Assembly: GCA_018651745.1 (NCBI GenBank)
Contig: JABIDL010000033.1
Location: 1-64,000, forward strand
DNA: 64,000 nucleotides
Origin: Candidatus Neomarinimicrobiota bacterium
GTDB taxonomy: Bacteria > Fidelibacterota > Marinisomatia > Marinisomatales > TCS55
Direction of reading: 5' to 3'
Part shown: positions 55,688 through 64,000 of the stretch, in pieces
Layout of the letters: each line of letters opens with the position of its first letter
Position numbering within the stretch: the stretch's first letter is position 1
Position numbers and translations under genes: made by a program
Notes under the pieces: model-generated
Database searches by the model: none
Told to the model about the DNA's origin: nothing
What the model saw: the letters and a program-made list of their open reading frames with translations, nothing else

Positions 55688-56077
55688 TCAAACTCTTCGT
55701 CTTTTAGGAGGTCTGCAACCGTTATGTGGTAATGGAGTCACATCCTGAATTGAAGTAATTTCAAGCCCGGCAACTGCAAGTGCCCTAATGGCAGCTTCGC
55801 GCCCGGATCCGGGTCCTTTGACCTTAACATCAATAGTTAAAAGTCCAAGCGCCATTGCTTCCTTAGCTGCAATTTCTGCTGCTTGGGTAGCGGCAAAGGC
55901 TGTACTTTTTCGTGAACCTTTGAAACCAGATGTACCTGCGGTTTTCCAAGTAATCACATTTCCAATTTTTGTCGTGAGTGTAATATGAGTATTGTTAAAA
56001 GTAGCCTTAATATGAGCTACACCTGCAGCTTCTACTTGGTCTTTTTTCTTTTTACTTTTTGTTGGTTTGTTAGCCAA
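55688..56077 (-). CDS. rpsK: Ribosomal protein S11
   Basis: 129 residues. Core [17 protein letters not shown] and the C-terminus [13 protein letters not shown] are diagnostic. Part of the platform near the mRNA exit. The start is a TTG at 56077 six bases after rpsM; no ATG fits. Confidence 0.96.
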   Translation of the reverse strand: MANKPTKSKKKKDQVEAAGVAHIKATFNNTHITLTTKIGNVITWKTAGTSGFKGSRKSTAFAATQAAEIAAKEAMALGLLTIDVKVKGPGSGREAAIRALAVAGLEITSIQDVTPLPHNGCRPPKRRRV

Positions 56078-56082
56078 TGAAT

Positions 56083-56472
56083 TTATCCTTTCTTCTCAAC
56101 GGTACCTTTTCCAAGCCCAACTGTCCGTTTTTTCCCTTTTCTAGTTCGAGCGTTGGTTTTTGTCCTCTGCCCGTTTACTGGCATTCCACGACGATGGCGA
56201 AGTCCTTTATAACTTCCTATATCCTTTAATCGTTTTATATTCATGGATGCAGTTGTTCTCGATTCACCTTCCACAATAATTCCAAGATCAGTGATAGCAG
56301 TTCTTAACGCCGTTACCTGATCCTCACTGAGATCATCAACCCTTGAATCAGGATCAATATTAGCGGCTTCACAAATTTTGAAACCCGTCGTTATCCCGAT
56401 TCCATAAATGTAACTCAGGGAAAATGGTACTTTTTTATTCCGGGGAATATCAATTCCAGCAATACGTGCCAC
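56083..56472 (-). CDS. rpsM: Ribosomal protein S13
   Basis: 129 residues. Opens with [20 protein letters not shown] and carries [20 protein letters not shown], the helix-turn-helix and basic C-terminal tail that reach tRNA in the P site. The start is GTG at 56472. Confidence 0.96.
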   Translation of the reverse strand: MARIAGIDIPRNKKVPFSLSYIYGIGITTGFKICEAANIDPDSRVDDLSEDQVTALRTAITDLGIIVEGESRTTASMNIKRLKDIGSYKGLRHRRGMPVNGQRTKTNARTRKGKKRTVGLGKGTVEKKG

Positions 56473-56481
56473 TGTCTTCTC

Positions 56482-56595
56482 CTAACCTTGTCTTTGTTTA
56501 TGTTTAGGATTGACGCAAATCACCAACACCACTCCTTTGCGGCGGACAATCTTGCACTTTTCACAAATCTTTTTAACTGATGCTCTTACTTTCAT
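56482..56595 (-). CDS. rpmJ: Ribosomal protein L36 (zinc-binding form)
   Basis: 37 residues, translation [20 protein letters not shown] continuing [17 protein letters not shown]. The zinc ligands Cys11, Cys14, Cys27 and His32 are all present, so this is the C-plus form rather than the zinc-free paralogue made on zinc starvation. It lies in its usual place between infA and rpsM, two bases after the infA stop. Confidence 0.96.
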   Translation of the reverse strand: MKVRASVKKICEKCKIVRRKGVVLVICVNPKHKQRQG

Positions 56596-56596
56596 T

Positions 56597-56824
56597 TTAT
56601 TTATTCCGATATGTTATCCGCCCACGAGATAAATCGTATGGCGAAATTTCCAGCGTAACAACATCGCCTGGAAGAATTTTGATGTAATGCATTCTCATTT
56701 TACCACTGACGTGCGCCAACACTTCATGAGCCGTTTCACCAATTTCAACATTTACTCTAAACATCGCATTTGGTAATGTTTCCTTAATAATGCCCTCAAT
56801 GGTAATGGGTTGTTCTTTGGCCAT
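56597..56824 (-). CDS. infA: Translation initiation factor IF-1
   Basis: 75 residues. S1-like OB fold: [47 protein letters not shown]. Blocks the A site during initiation. Three residues longer than the usual 72. The ATG overlaps the map stop codon (TAATG). Confidence 0.96.
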   Translation of the reverse strand: MAKEQPITIEGIIKETLPNAMFRVNVEIGETAHEVLAHVSGKMRMHYIKILPGDVVTLEISPYDLSRGRITYRNK

Positions 56825-57576
56825 TACGCTTGCCTTTGAGTTAATATTTGCGGACCGTCCGCTAGTATTACAATTGTATTTTCAAAATGCGCTGATGACT
56901 TTCCATCCAGCGTTTTAACAGTCCACCCATCGTTATCAGTAAAAATTTCTTTTGATCCAAGATTGATCATAGGTTCGATCGCAAGACACATTCCCTCTTT
57001 CAATTCATGCCCTTGTTTTGGAACACCAAAATTTGGAACCTGAGGATCTTCGTGCAATTTAGTACCAATTCCATGTCCTACAAGCTCTCTTACAACAGAA
57101 TACCCTTTTTCTTCTGCAAAGGATTGTATAGCATGTCCAATATCCGAAACAAAATTGCCAGGTCTCGCTTCATTAATTCCAATAAACATGGCTTTCTTAG
57201 TTGCATCCAACAATGCCTGTTTTGATTCAGACACATTTCCAACGGCAAAAGTTCTAGCAGCATCCCCAAAGTAACCACTTTTTTCAGCGCCACAATCAAT
57301 ACCAACAATTTGTCCATCTTCCAAAACTCTTTCAGATGGAATTCCATGCACCACGACATCGTCTACAGAAACACATAAGGTTGCAGGAAATCCTAAATAT
57401 CCTTTAAAGGCAGGTCTTGCATTTCTTGAACGGATAAATTTTTCAGCCATGATATCCAATTCCAAAATTGAAACACCAGGGCTAACATGATCAGAAAGCA
57501 TTTCTAATGTATCTCCAACAATCTGACAACTATCAGCAATCAAATCAATTTCTCTTTTAGATCTAATTCGAACCAT
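56824..57576 (-). CDS. map: Methionine aminopeptidase, type I
   Basis: 250 residues. Removes N-terminal Met from new proteins with two divalent metals. Metal ligands are in [18 protein letters not shown] (two Asp), [17 protein letters not shown] (His), LAIEPMI (Glu) and [10 protein letters not shown] (Glu). It overlaps the secY stop codon; adk, which often lies between secY and map, is absent. Confidence 0.96.
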   Translation of the reverse strand: MVRIRSKREIDLIADSCQIVGDTLEMLSDHVSPGVSILELDIMAEKFIRSRNARPAFKGYLGFPATLCVSVDDVVVHGIPSERVLEDGQIVGIDCGAEKSGYFGDAARTFAVGNVSESKQALLDATKKAMFIGINEARPGNFVSDIGHAIQSFAEEKGYSVVRELVGHGIGTKLHEDPQVPNFGVPKQGHELKEGMCLAIEPMINLGSKEIFTDNDGWTVKTLDGKSSAHFENTIVILADGPQILTQRQA

Positions 57577-58904
57577 TACATGCGTCTCCGACCACGAATT
57601 TTTCCTTTACTTAAAAAACCATCATAATGCCTCATCAATAAATGAGATTCAATTTGTTGTAATGTATCCAGAGAAACACCAACGATTATTAGAAGGCTTG
57701 TTCCACCAAAAAATGACGCCAAATCGTATCCAACGTCCATCGTTTGCATTAGGATATAGGGAAATACTGCAACAAATGCCAAAAAGAAAGATCCTGGAAG
57801 AGTAACTCTTGTCAGAATATTGTCAATGTATTCCGCTGTTTTCTTCCCCGGACGAATTCCTGGGATAAATCCACCATTTTGCTTCATCTGGTTAGAAACC
57901 TGAACCGGATCTAATGCTATTGCGGTATAAAAATATGTAAAGAACACAATCATAGTTCCAAACACAAACCAGTAAAATGGGTGGTCAAATGAAAACCATC
58001 TCATCATACCTTGCATAAAGGGACTTTCGCTAAAAAAGGTGGCAATCGTACTAGGAATAAACATAATAGACTGTGCGAAAATAATTGGCATAACACCGGC
58101 TGTATTTACTCGTAAGGGAATATGAGTTGCCTGGCCACCGTAAACTTTTCTGCCTACAACCCGTTTGGCATATTGAACTGGGATTTTACGCGTCCCCTGT
58201 GTTAGCAATACCACAAATCCGATAATTAAAAACATAATTCCAATTAAAATGATTTCAGCGAGTATACCTCTAACTTCTTCCTGAATGAGCGTGATTTCAC
58301 TTAGAATTACATTCGGAAGTACAGAAACAATTCCCACCATAATCACAAGTGAAATTCCATTTCCAATACCACGTTCCGTAATACGTTCACCAAGCCACAT
58401 CAGCAAAATCACGCCTGTCACTAGACTAACAATGCCTGTAAAAGTGAATCCAAAACCAGGATTAATAACAACGGACTGTCCACCAGCAGACATGGAAGGT
58501 AAGAAAACTGCAACAACACCATAGGATTGCATAGTTCCAATGAGAACAGTCCCATAACGTGTTATTTGGGTAATTTTTTTCCGACCAGCTTCTCCTTCTT
58601 TTTGGAGTCTTTGAAAATAAGGTACAACTGTTCCCATAAGCTGGATGATAATTGAAGCTGAAATATAAGGCATGATCCCTAAGGCAAAAAGAGTCGCCTT
58701 TTGAAAAGCACCGCCCGCAAAAAGATCATATAGCCCAAAAAGCGTATTTTGAAAATCAGCGACAGCTAACGCAAGAACTTCACCGTTAATCCCGGGAATA
58801 GGGATATGAGCACCTGTCCTCACAATGACGAGAATTCCAAGTGTAAACAGAATCCGATTACGCAATTCGGGAATACTGAATATATTTCGGATTTTATCGA
58901 TCAC
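57576..58904 (-). CDS. secY: Protein translocase channel subunit SecY
   Basis: 442 residues with ten transmembrane helices. The channel through which unfolded proteins cross or enter the inner membrane. Signatures: HIPIPGINGEVL, LGIMPYISASIIIQLM, and the cytoplasmic loop IPVQYAKRVVGRKVYGGQ that contacts SecA and the ribosome. The start is GTG at 58904, overlapping the rplO stop (GTGA). Confidence 0.97.
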   Translation of the reverse strand: MIDKIRNIFSIPELRNRILFTLGILVIVRTGAHIPIPGINGEVLALAVADFQNTLFGLYDLFAGGAFQKATLFALGIMPYISASIIIQLMGTVVPYFQRLQKEGEAGRKKITQITRYGTVLIGTMQSYGVVAVFLPSMSAGGQSVVINPGFGFTFTGIVSLVTGVILLMWLGERITERGIGNGISLVIMVGIVSVLPNVILSEITLIQEEVRGILAEIILIGIMFLIIGFVVLLTQGTRKIPVQYAKRVVGRKVYGGQATHIPLRVNTAGVMPIIFAQSIMFIPSTIATFFSESPFMQGMMRWFSFDHPFYWFVFGTMIVFFTYFYTAIALDPVQVSNQMKQNGGFIPGIRPGKKTAEYIDNILTRVTLPGSFFLAFVAVFPYILMQTMDVGYDLASFFGGTSLLIIVGVSLDTLQQIESHLLMRHYDGFLSKGKIRGRRRM

Positions 58905-59341
58905 TGAACGATGGCCTCTCCGCCAGCATCTGTAATTTTTTTAATCGCAGCATCGCTAAAAGCTGTTGCTGTTATTTTGACCGCTTTTGTAATATCGCCA
59001 TTGGCTAATACCTTTACCGGTTTTAAGGCGGAACGAATCAATCCGTTTTCTTTCAGGACAAAAGAATCAATCTCTGACGCGCCGCATTTTTCTAAAGAAC
59101 TGACATTAACAATCTGAACTTCATTCCGAAATTTTAAATTAGAAAATCCGCGCTTTGGGAGTTGGCGTTGAATTGGCATTTGTCCACCCTCAAACCATGG
59201 ACGCCTTTTACTTCCACTTCTTGAATGATATCCGTTATGCCCGCGGCCTCCGGTTTTACCAAGACCTGTGCCGGGCCCGCGACCTCTGCGTTTTTTGGAA
59301 TGGGTTGATCCAGATGAAGGTTTTAATTGGCCTAACTTCAT
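58901..59341 (-). CDS. rplO: Ribosomal protein L15
   Basis: 146 residues. Gly/Arg-rich N-terminus GSTHSKKRRGRGPGTGLGKT and GGQMPIQRQLPKRGFSN, the usual L15 marks. Late-assembly protein of the large subunit. Overlaps rpmD (ATGA) and secY. Confidence 0.96.
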   Translation of the reverse strand: MKLGQLKPSSGSTHSKKRRGRGPGTGLGKTGGRGHNGYHSRSGSKRRPWFEGGQMPIQRQLPKRGFSNLKFRNEVQIVNVSSLEKCGASEIDSFVLKENGLIRSALKPVKVLANGDITKAVKITATAFSDAAIKKITDAGGEAIVQ

Positions 59342-59526
59342 ACGTCTTCTACCCTTAATAAATATGCAATTTTATTAATCATTCCTCTAATTGCAGGAGT
59401 GTCTGTCATAATAACCGTTTTATTCAATTTTCTTAGACCAAGCGCATCCAATGTGCGCTTTGCTTTCGGTTTATAGCCAATCCTACTCCGAACTTGTGTA
59501 ATTTTTAATTGAGGTTTTTTCGCCAT
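59338..59526 (-). CDS. rpmD: Ribosomal protein L30
   Basis: 62 residues: LKITQVRSRIGYKPKAKRTL and TPAIRGMINKIAYLLRVED are typical. The ATG at 59526, just after rpsE, was chosen; a start four codons upstream would overlap rpsE. Confidence 0.94.
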   Translation of the reverse strand: MAKKPQLKITQVRSRIGYKPKAKRTLDALGLRKLNKTVIMTDTPAIRGMINKIAYLLRVEDV

Positions 59527-59527
59527 C

Positions 59528-60034
59528 TTAATTTCCAAAAACTTCTTTGATTTTCATACCGCGCTTGTTTGCGATCATAACGGCATCCTCAAGAGATTCA
59601 AGTGCTGCTAAAGTTGCCTTCACAACATTCAGGGAATTACTAGATCCGTACCTTTTCGTCAGAATATTATGAATACCAACTTGTTCCATTACTGAGCGAA
59701 CTGCAGCTCCTGCGATGATGCCGGTCCCCGGTGCAGCTGGTTTTAGCATCACTTTACTCGCACTGTATTTTGCAATGATTTTATGAGGAATTGTCCCATT
59801 CACAACGGGAATACGCACCAAATTCTGTTTCGCATCTTCCTTCGCCTTACTTATAGATGACATTACTTCATTGGCTTTACCCTGTCCAATACCTACATGT
59901 CCTTTTCCATCTCCTATAACAACTATAGAAGCAAATCTAAAACGTTTTCCATGTGCTGTTACCTTCGCAACACGGTTGACACGAACAACTGTCTCTTCTT
60001 GCAGTTCTAATTCTGCTGGATTAATCATTCCCAC
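59528..60034 (-). CDS. rpsE: Ribosomal protein S5
   Basis: 168 residues. N-terminal double-stranded RNA-binding fold (VRVNRVAKVTAHGKRFRFAS) and VVIGDGKGHVGIGQGKANEV; C-terminal VMEQVGIHNILTKRYGSSN. Proofreading protein of the decoding region. Start is uncertain between GTG at 60034 (AGGAG seven bases upstream, preferred) and ATG at 60028. Confidence 0.96.
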   Translation of the reverse strand: MGMINPAELELQEETVVRVNRVAKVTAHGKRFRFASIVVIGDGKGHVGIGQGKANEVMSSISKAKEDAKQNLVRIPVVNGTIPHKIIAKYSASKVMLKPAAPGTGIIAGAAVRSVMEQVGIHNILTKRYGSSNSLNVVKATLAALESLEDAVMIANKRGMKIKEVFGN

Positions 60035-60045
60035 CGATGTTCTCC

Positions 60046-60408
60046 TTAAAATTCCAATCCATCTTCACGAACCGCCTCAGCAAGTGCCTTTACCCGGCCA
60101 TGGTATGGATATCCATTCCTATCAAATACAACTTCTTTTATTTTTGCTTCCAATGCTTTTTTTGCCAGTGTAGTGCCAACCAATTTACTTTGATCAACTT
60201 TTGACCCAGTTTTAACTATATCTTTCTGCAAATCTTTGTCTTGAGAAGAAGCCGACACAAGAGTTACACCTTCATTATCATCGACTATTTGTGCTGAAAT
60301 ATTATTCAAGCTCCGGTGAACAACAAGCCTGAGACGTTGCGAATTCATAGGTTTGCTTCGGTTGCGCCTGCGAATTTTTTTCATCTTTAATCGAGATTCA
60401 CGACTCAT
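60046..60408 (-). CDS. rplR: Ribosomal protein L18
   Basis: 120 residues. Binds 5S rRNA with L5 in the central protuberance. Basic N-terminus ([20 protein letters not shown]), IYAQ-type core ([20 protein letters not shown]) and [17 protein letters not shown] are typical. One-base overlap with rplF. Confidence 0.95.
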   Translation of the reverse strand: MSRESRLKMKKIRRRNRSKPMNSQRLRLVVHRSLNNISAQIVDDNEGVTLVSASSQDKDLQKDIVKTGSKVDQSKLVGTTLAKKALEAKIKEVVFDRNGYPYHGRVKALAEAVREDGLEF

Positions 60409-60950
60409 TATTCTGCTCCTCCAACTGTTTTACCCTGCTTACTTCTTACATATTCATCTTTGTATCGGATTCCTTTCCCTTTATAGGGTTCGGGTTTCCT
60501 GAATGATCTAATTTTCGCTGCTACCTCACCAACAAGTTCTTTCATAAAACCAGACACTTTAATGTCAGTACGTTTTGCTTCAATTTTAATACCTTCTGGC
60601 GGATCAAAAATTATATCGTGGGAATAGCCTAATTGAAGAACAAGTCTGTTTCCTTGCATATTCGCTTGGTAACCAACTCCAATAATATTTAGTTCAATGG
60701 AAAATCCTTCAGAAACGCCTGTGATACCATTTGCAATAATTTGACGGGTTGTACCGTGGAGAGCACGATGCAGCATTTCGTCTGATGGCCGCGTTACCAA
60801 AATTTTGTCATTTTCGTATTTAACAATCATATCTGCATGAAAAGGGACATTCAAATTTCCATTGGGACCTTTGATATCAACGCTATTATCCAGAACGGTA
60901 ACGTTGACACCATCTGGAATTACAATTGGCTGTTTACCTATTCGGCTCAT
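60408..60950 (-). CDS. rplF: Ribosomal protein L6
   Basis: 180 residues, two repeated alpha-beta domains. [16 protein letters not shown] at the start, LQLGYSHDI, and the C-terminal signature [16 protein letters not shown]. Binds the factor-binding region of 23S rRNA. Start ATG at 60950, three bases after rpsH. Confidence 0.96.
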   Translation of the reverse strand: MSRIGKQPIVIPDGVNVTVLDNSVDIKGPNGNLNVPFHADMIVKYENDKILVTRPSDEMLHRALHGTTRQIIANGITGVSEGFSIELNIIGVGYQANMQGNRLVLQLGYSHDIIFDPPEGIKIEAKRTDIKVSGFMKELVGEVAAKIRSFRKPEPYKGKGIRYKDEYVRSKQGKTVGGAE

Positions 60951-60953
60951 GGT

Positions 60954-61352
60954 TTACCACACATTGCAAAGGATTTCACCGCCAACATTAATTTTTTTGG
61001 CGATTTTATTAGAAACAACACCTTGAGAAGTAGACAAAATCGAAATTCCAAGCCCGTCTCTCACCCTAGGTATTTCCTTGGATGAAACATACACTCTAAG
61101 TCCAGGTTTGCTTACACGTTCGATTCCTCTAATCACAGCAACACCTTTGTGATCATATTTTAGAAAAACTCTGACAGATTCTTTATGACCATCTTCCACA
61201 AACATAAAATCTTTAATATACCGTTCTTCACGCAAAACAAACGCGATGCGTTTTTTGGAAGCAGACGAAGGAATATCAACCCACCGTTTATTAACAGCTA
61301 GACCATTTCTGATGCGGGTCAACATATCTGCAATTGGATCACTCATTGACAT
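60954..61352 (-). CDS. rpsH: Ribosomal protein S8
   Basis: 132 residues. DPIADMLTRIRNGLAVNKRW at the N-terminus and GLGISILSTSQGVVSNKIA at the C-terminus are diagnostic. Central 16S binder and, in E. coli, a translational repressor of the spc operon. Start ATG at 61352; another ATG lies two codons later. Confidence 0.96.
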   Translation of the reverse strand: MSMSDPIADMLTRIRNGLAVNKRWVDIPSSASKKRIAFVLREERYIKDFMFVEDGHKESVRVFLKYDHKGVAVIRGIERVSKPGLRVYVSSKEIPRVRDGLGISILSTSQGVVSNKIAKKINVGGEILCNVW

Positions 61353-61366
61353 AATAAATTATCTCC

Positions 61367-61552
61367 TTACCAACTCGCCTTAGTTATACCCGGGATTTCA
61401 CCTTTTAATGCCATTTCGCGAAAGCAAATTCTACACAATCCAAATTTTCGCAAGTACCCATCCGGACGTCCGCAATTAAAACATCGGTTGTATGCCCTGG
61501 TAGAAAATTTAGGTTTTAATTTCGCTTTATTAATAAGTGATTTCTTTGCCAT
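61367..61552 (-). CDS. rpsN: Ribosomal protein S14, zinc-binding short form
   Basis: 61 residues, the short type Z. Two zinc Cys pairs, CFNCGRPDG and CRICFREMA, and the terminal [11 protein letters not shown] are intact. One-base overlap with rplE. Confidence 0.95.
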   Translation of the reverse strand: MAKKSLINKAKLKPKFSTRAYNRCFNCGRPDGYLRKFGLCRICFREMALKGEIPGITKASW

Positions 61553-62196
61553 TAGGCTTCTCCATTAATGGTTTCGATCGGATTCGATTTGACAGGTTTT
61601 ACTCTCAGGGGAAAACCAAAATCTTTTAACAGCCAATAAGCTTCATCATCCGTCCCGGCTGTTGTAGTAATAGAAATATCCATTCCGCGAATACTATCAA
61701 TTTTATCATAATCAATTTCAGTAAATATAATCTGCTCTTTAATACCAAATGAATAATTTCCCTGTCCGTCAAATGATTTGAATGAGAGTCCTCTAAAATC
61801 ACGGGTCCGAGGTAATGCAATGGAAACCAGCCGTTCAAAAAACTCAAACATTCTGGATCCGCGTAGCGTCACTTTACACCCCACAGGAAATCCACGACGG
61901 ATTTTAAAATTTGAGATATCTTTTTTAGACTTGGTTATTACGGATTTTTGCCCAGAAATCATTGCAAGTTCTTTCTCGGCACTTTCCAAAGCTTTTGAAT
62001 TTATCTTGGCATCGCCAATTCCCATATTGATAGAAATTTTGCTGATCTTCGGTACTTCCATTACATTTGAATATTCAAAACGTGCTGTCATGCTCGGGAT
62101 AACTTCATCAAAATATCGTTTTTTAAACACAGGAGTATAGTCTGCCGTCTTTTTCACAACTTTCAATTTCGGTTTAGATTTATTTTTTTCAGCCAT
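61552..62196 (-). CDS. rplE: Ribosomal protein L5
   Basis: 214 residues, longer than the usual 180 because of a Lys-rich N-terminal extension of about 20 residues ([16 protein letters not shown]). Core [24 protein letters not shown], and [10 protein letters not shown] are typical. Binds 5S rRNA and the P-site tRNA. ATG at 62196. Confidence 0.95.
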   Translation of the reverse strand: MAEKNKSKPKLKVVKKTADYTPVFKKRYFDEVIPSMTARFEYSNVMEVPKISKISINMGIGDAKINSKALESAEKELAMISGQKSVITKSKKDISNFKIRRGFPVGCKVTLRGSRMFEFFERLVSIALPRTRDFRGLSFKSFDGQGNYSFGIKEQIIFTEIDYDKIDSIRGMDISITTTAGTDDEAYWLLKDFGFPLRVKPVKSNPIETINGEA

Positions 62197-62197
62197 T

Positions 62198-62506
62198 TTA
62201 GGAATCTATTTCTGCGCCAGTGTTTTTGGCGATCCGAACTTTCGACCCATCTTCAAGTTTTTTATATCCAATGCGAGTCGGACTACCACCGTGTACAACC
62301 ATCAAATTTGAAATATGAATTGGAGCTTCCTTTTCAATAATTCCACCTTTTTGATTTTGCTGACTCGGACGAGTGTGGCGTTTAATAAAATTAATACCTT
62401 CAACCAAAGCGCGCTGTCGCTTTGGAAAGACATGGAGTACTTTTCCTTCAAGTCCTTTACTATTGCCGCGAATTACTTTGACGATCATGCCAGTTTTAAT
62501 ATGCAT
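62198..62506 (-). CDS. rplX: Ribosomal protein L24
   Basis: 102 residues with a KOW motif: [20 protein letters not shown], then [20 protein letters not shown]. Early-assembly protein at the exit tunnel. The ATG at 62506 follows the rplN stop by one base; a longer in-frame start lies inside rplN and is rejected. Confidence 0.95.
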   Translation of the reverse strand: MHIKTGMIVKVIRGNSKGLEGKVLHVFPKRQRALVEGINFIKRHTRPSQQNQKGGIIEKEAPIHISNLMVVHGGSPTRIGYKKLEDGSKVRIAKNTGAEIDS

Positions 62507-62507
62507 T

Positions 62508-62876
62508 TTATATGACCTCCGGCGCCATTGAAACAATTCGCATATAACCACCGTCACGCAATTCTCTGGCGACGGGACCAAAAATTCGGGTTCCTCTTGG
62601 ATCACCGGTGCTGGTTAGCAAAACGGCAGCATTATCATCAAACCGAATATAAGAACCATCTGGACGACGCACTTCTTTTCTAGTGCGAACCACCACGGCG
62701 CGGCTGACTTCGCCTTTTTTAACCATTCCGTCGGGAATTGCTTTTTTCACTGTAACCACAATCTGATCTCCCAAAGATGCATATCGGCGTTTAGAACCTC
62801 CCAAAACTTTGAAGCAAAGCACTTCCTTTGCTCCGGAATTATCTGCCACTTTTAATCTTGTTTCTTGTTGTACCAT
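62508..62876 (-). CDS. rplN: Ribosomal protein L14
   Basis: 122 residues, usual length. [20 protein letters not shown] and [20 protein letters not shown] are the family marks. Lies at the subunit interface. Two bases after rpsQ. Confidence 0.97.
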   Translation of the reverse strand: MVQQETRLKVADNSGAKEVLCFKVLGGSKRRYASLGDQIVVTVKKAIPDGMVKKGEVSRAVVVRTRKEVRRPDGSYIRFDDNAAVLLTSTGDPRGTRIFGPVARELRDGGYMRIVSMAPEVI

Positions 62877-62878
62877 AT

Positions 62879-63148
62879 TTATTCGTTAATCAATACCGAT
62901 TCCCTGATAATTTCACTTACTTGCCATCGGATTGTTTTACTCAAAGGCCGAGTTGAGGTAATTTTTACCATATCACCCATTTTGGGTGTCACAGATCCGG
63001 CATGCGCTTTATGTTTTTTAAATCGTTTAATATATTTTTTATAAATAGGATGTTTCACCTGCCGTGTAACTTTCACAACAACAGTTTTATCCATTTTATC
63101 GCTCACAACTTCACCAACAAGGGATTGCCTTTTGCGTGCTTTAATCAT
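62879..63148 (-). CDS. rpsQ: Ribosomal protein S17
   Basis: 89 residues, OB fold: [20 protein letters not shown], then [18 protein letters not shown]. 16S rRNA binder. Overlaps the end of rpmC by eight bases. Confidence 0.95.
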   Translation of the reverse strand: MIKARKRQSLVGEVVSDKMDKTVVVKVTRQVKHPIYKKYIKRFKKHKAHAGSVTPKMGDMVKITSTRPLSKTIRWQVSEIIRESVLINE

Positions 63149-63368
63149 TTGAGTTTTTCGCCTCTCCGCTGGATCTTATTTTTAATTCCAATTCTTTTAA
63201 CACTGTATTAATCTGTGCGATTTCTCGTCTTAAATATCTGAGTTGAAGCGGATTCTCTAACTGATGCATCGCTTTTTGAAATCGTAAATTCCGTAGCGCC
63301 TCTGTATTATCTTGAAGTCTAGATTTTAATTCCATCCGATTCATACCTATAATCTCGCTACGCTTCAT
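63141..63368 (-). CDS. rpmC: Ribosomal protein L29
   Basis: 75 residues, two-helix hairpin: [20 protein letters not shown] and [14 protein letters not shown] with the usual R-R-x-I-A. Sits at the tunnel exit where SRP and trigger factor dock. Slightly long C-terminal tail. Overlaps rplP by four bases. Confidence 0.93.
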   Translation of the reverse strand: MKRSEIIGMNRMELKSRLQDNTEALRNLRFQKAMHQLENPLQLRYLRREIAQINTVLKELELKIRSSGEAKNSND

Positions 63369-63778
63369 ATTTTTCTCCGCTCGACCACTTTAGTTTTAAC
63401 GGGTAGTTTGCTCGAGGCTGCATAAAATGCTTCCTCAGCTATTTCTTTTGTTACACCTTCAACTTCAAATAAAATCCGTCCAGGTTTCACAACTGCAACC
63501 CAATATTCTGGTGCACCTTTTCCTTTACCCATCCGAGTTTCAGCAGGTTTTTGAGTAATCGGCTTATCCGGAAAAATACGAATCCACATTTTTCCAATTT
63601 TTCTAACTGCTCGAGCAACGGTTATACGAGCTGATTCAATTTGGCGAGCAGTAATCCAACCACCTTCAACTGCTTTAAGACCATAACTCCCAAACGCTAC
63701 ATGATTCCCACGCATTGCCATTCCTCGACGATTTCCTCGATGATGACGGCGGTATTTAGTTTTTTTCGGTTCCAGCAT
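63365..63778 (-). CDS. rplP: Ribosomal protein L16
   Basis: 137 residues. Opens [20 protein letters not shown]; carries [20 protein letters not shown] and the loop reaching the A-site tRNA. Organises the A site of the large subunit. Five bases after rpsC. Confidence 0.97.
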   Translation of the reverse strand: MLEPKKTKYRRHHRGNRRGMAMRGNHVAFGSYGLKAVEGGWITARQIESARITVARAVRKIGKMWIRIFPDKPITQKPAETRMGKGKGAPEYWVAVVKPGRILFEVEGVTKEIAEEAFYAASSKLPVKTKVVERRKI

Positions 63779-63783
63779 CGTTA

Positions 63784-64000
63784 TTACTTGTTACATATCC
63801 AAACTTTTATTCCAATAACACCGTACTGCGTCTGAGCTTCGGTTAACGCATAATCGATGTTAGATCTAAGTGTGTGTAAGGGAACGCGTCCCTCAGAAAA
63901 TTTTTCGCTTCGGGCGATTTCAGAACCCCCAAGCCGACCAGCAACATTAACGCGGATACCTTCAGCTCCCATTCGAATTGTGGATTGAATTGCTTTATTT
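63784..64000 (-). CDS. rpsC: Ribosomal protein S3, C-terminal part (cut by window edge)
   Basis: The last 71 or so codons are present; the frame stays open to the edge of the window. The translation ([20 protein letters not shown], then [20 protein letters not shown]) is the S3 C-terminal domain, which with S4 and S5 lines the mRNA entry. An ATG at 63972 is internal, not the start. Confidence 0.96.
   Translation of the reverse strand, partial: NKAIQSTIRMGAEGIRVNVAGRLGGSEIARSEKFSEGRVPLHTLRSNIDYALTEAQTQYGVIGIKVWICNK

Noticed and set aside
1-64000. Prophage, insertion sequence, CRISPR array, restriction or defence genes.
   Set aside because: None seen: no transposase, integrase, Cas or phage structural proteins, and no regularly spaced direct repeats.

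Overview
The window reads as a chromosome segment from an uncultured diderm of the FCB group. The best match to its gene content is Candidatus Marinimicrobia (SAR406 / Marinisomatota). This rests on (1) two type IX secretion (T9SS) attachment-complex proteins, a gingipain-like PorU and a PorZ-like beta-propeller protein, both ending in FlgD-like C-terminal sorting domains; (2) a short primary sigma factor without region 1.1; (3) a TonB-dependent receptor, LapA/LapB-like proteins and a DUF481 barrel, which imply an outer membrane; and (4) a DAP-type peptidoglycan pathway. The phylum call is inference. No prophage, insertion sequence, CRISPR array or rRNA gene is visible.

Layout. 1-11.5 kb: the 5' end of polA; a TonB-dependent receptor under a TPP riboswitch; an OPT transporter, adenosine deaminase and a Cys/Met PLP enzyme; a frameshifted acetyltransferase; then a site-2-protease/PorZ/small-membrane-protein operon. 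11.5-17.7 kb: secreted and membrane proteins of unknown role, a Lys/Ala-rich histone-like protein, a class D-like sortase overlapping its LPQTG-bearing VIT/vWA substrate, a decayed sortase fragment, a DUF481 barrel and a selenocysteine tRNA. 17.8-30.1 kb: miaB-lapA-lapB-SPOR, then a long minus-strand run acn-serA-gatB-FAD enzyme-small membrane protein-coiled coil-rpoD-M23 peptidase that ends in a strong terminator.

30.3-52.4 kb, plus strand: porU-maf-rodZ-like, then a tightly overlapping dcw cluster (mraZ rsmH ftsL ftsI murE murF mraY murD ftsW murG murC murB ftsQ ftsA ftsZ) with a clear sigma-70-type promoter and TGGGT repeats resembling an MraZ box. murG is split by a -1 frameshift at a run of nine A. 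52.5-64 kb, minus strand: the S10/spc/alpha ribosomal operon from rpsC (cut by the window edge) to rplQ, including secY, map, infA, rpmJ and rpoA. It ends in a DigH-like GHL10 glycoside hydrolase convergent with ftsZ.

How the parts work together: much of the window concerns the cell envelope. It holds peptidoglycan precursor synthesis and division (dcw, RodZ, M23 peptidase, DigH-like hydrolase, SPOR protein), LPS regulation (LapA/LapB), vitamin uptake across the outer membrane (TPP-controlled receptor), and two unrelated ways of attaching proteins to the surface: T9SS PorU/PorZ and an LPXTG-type sortase. The rest is translation, transcription and central metabolism.
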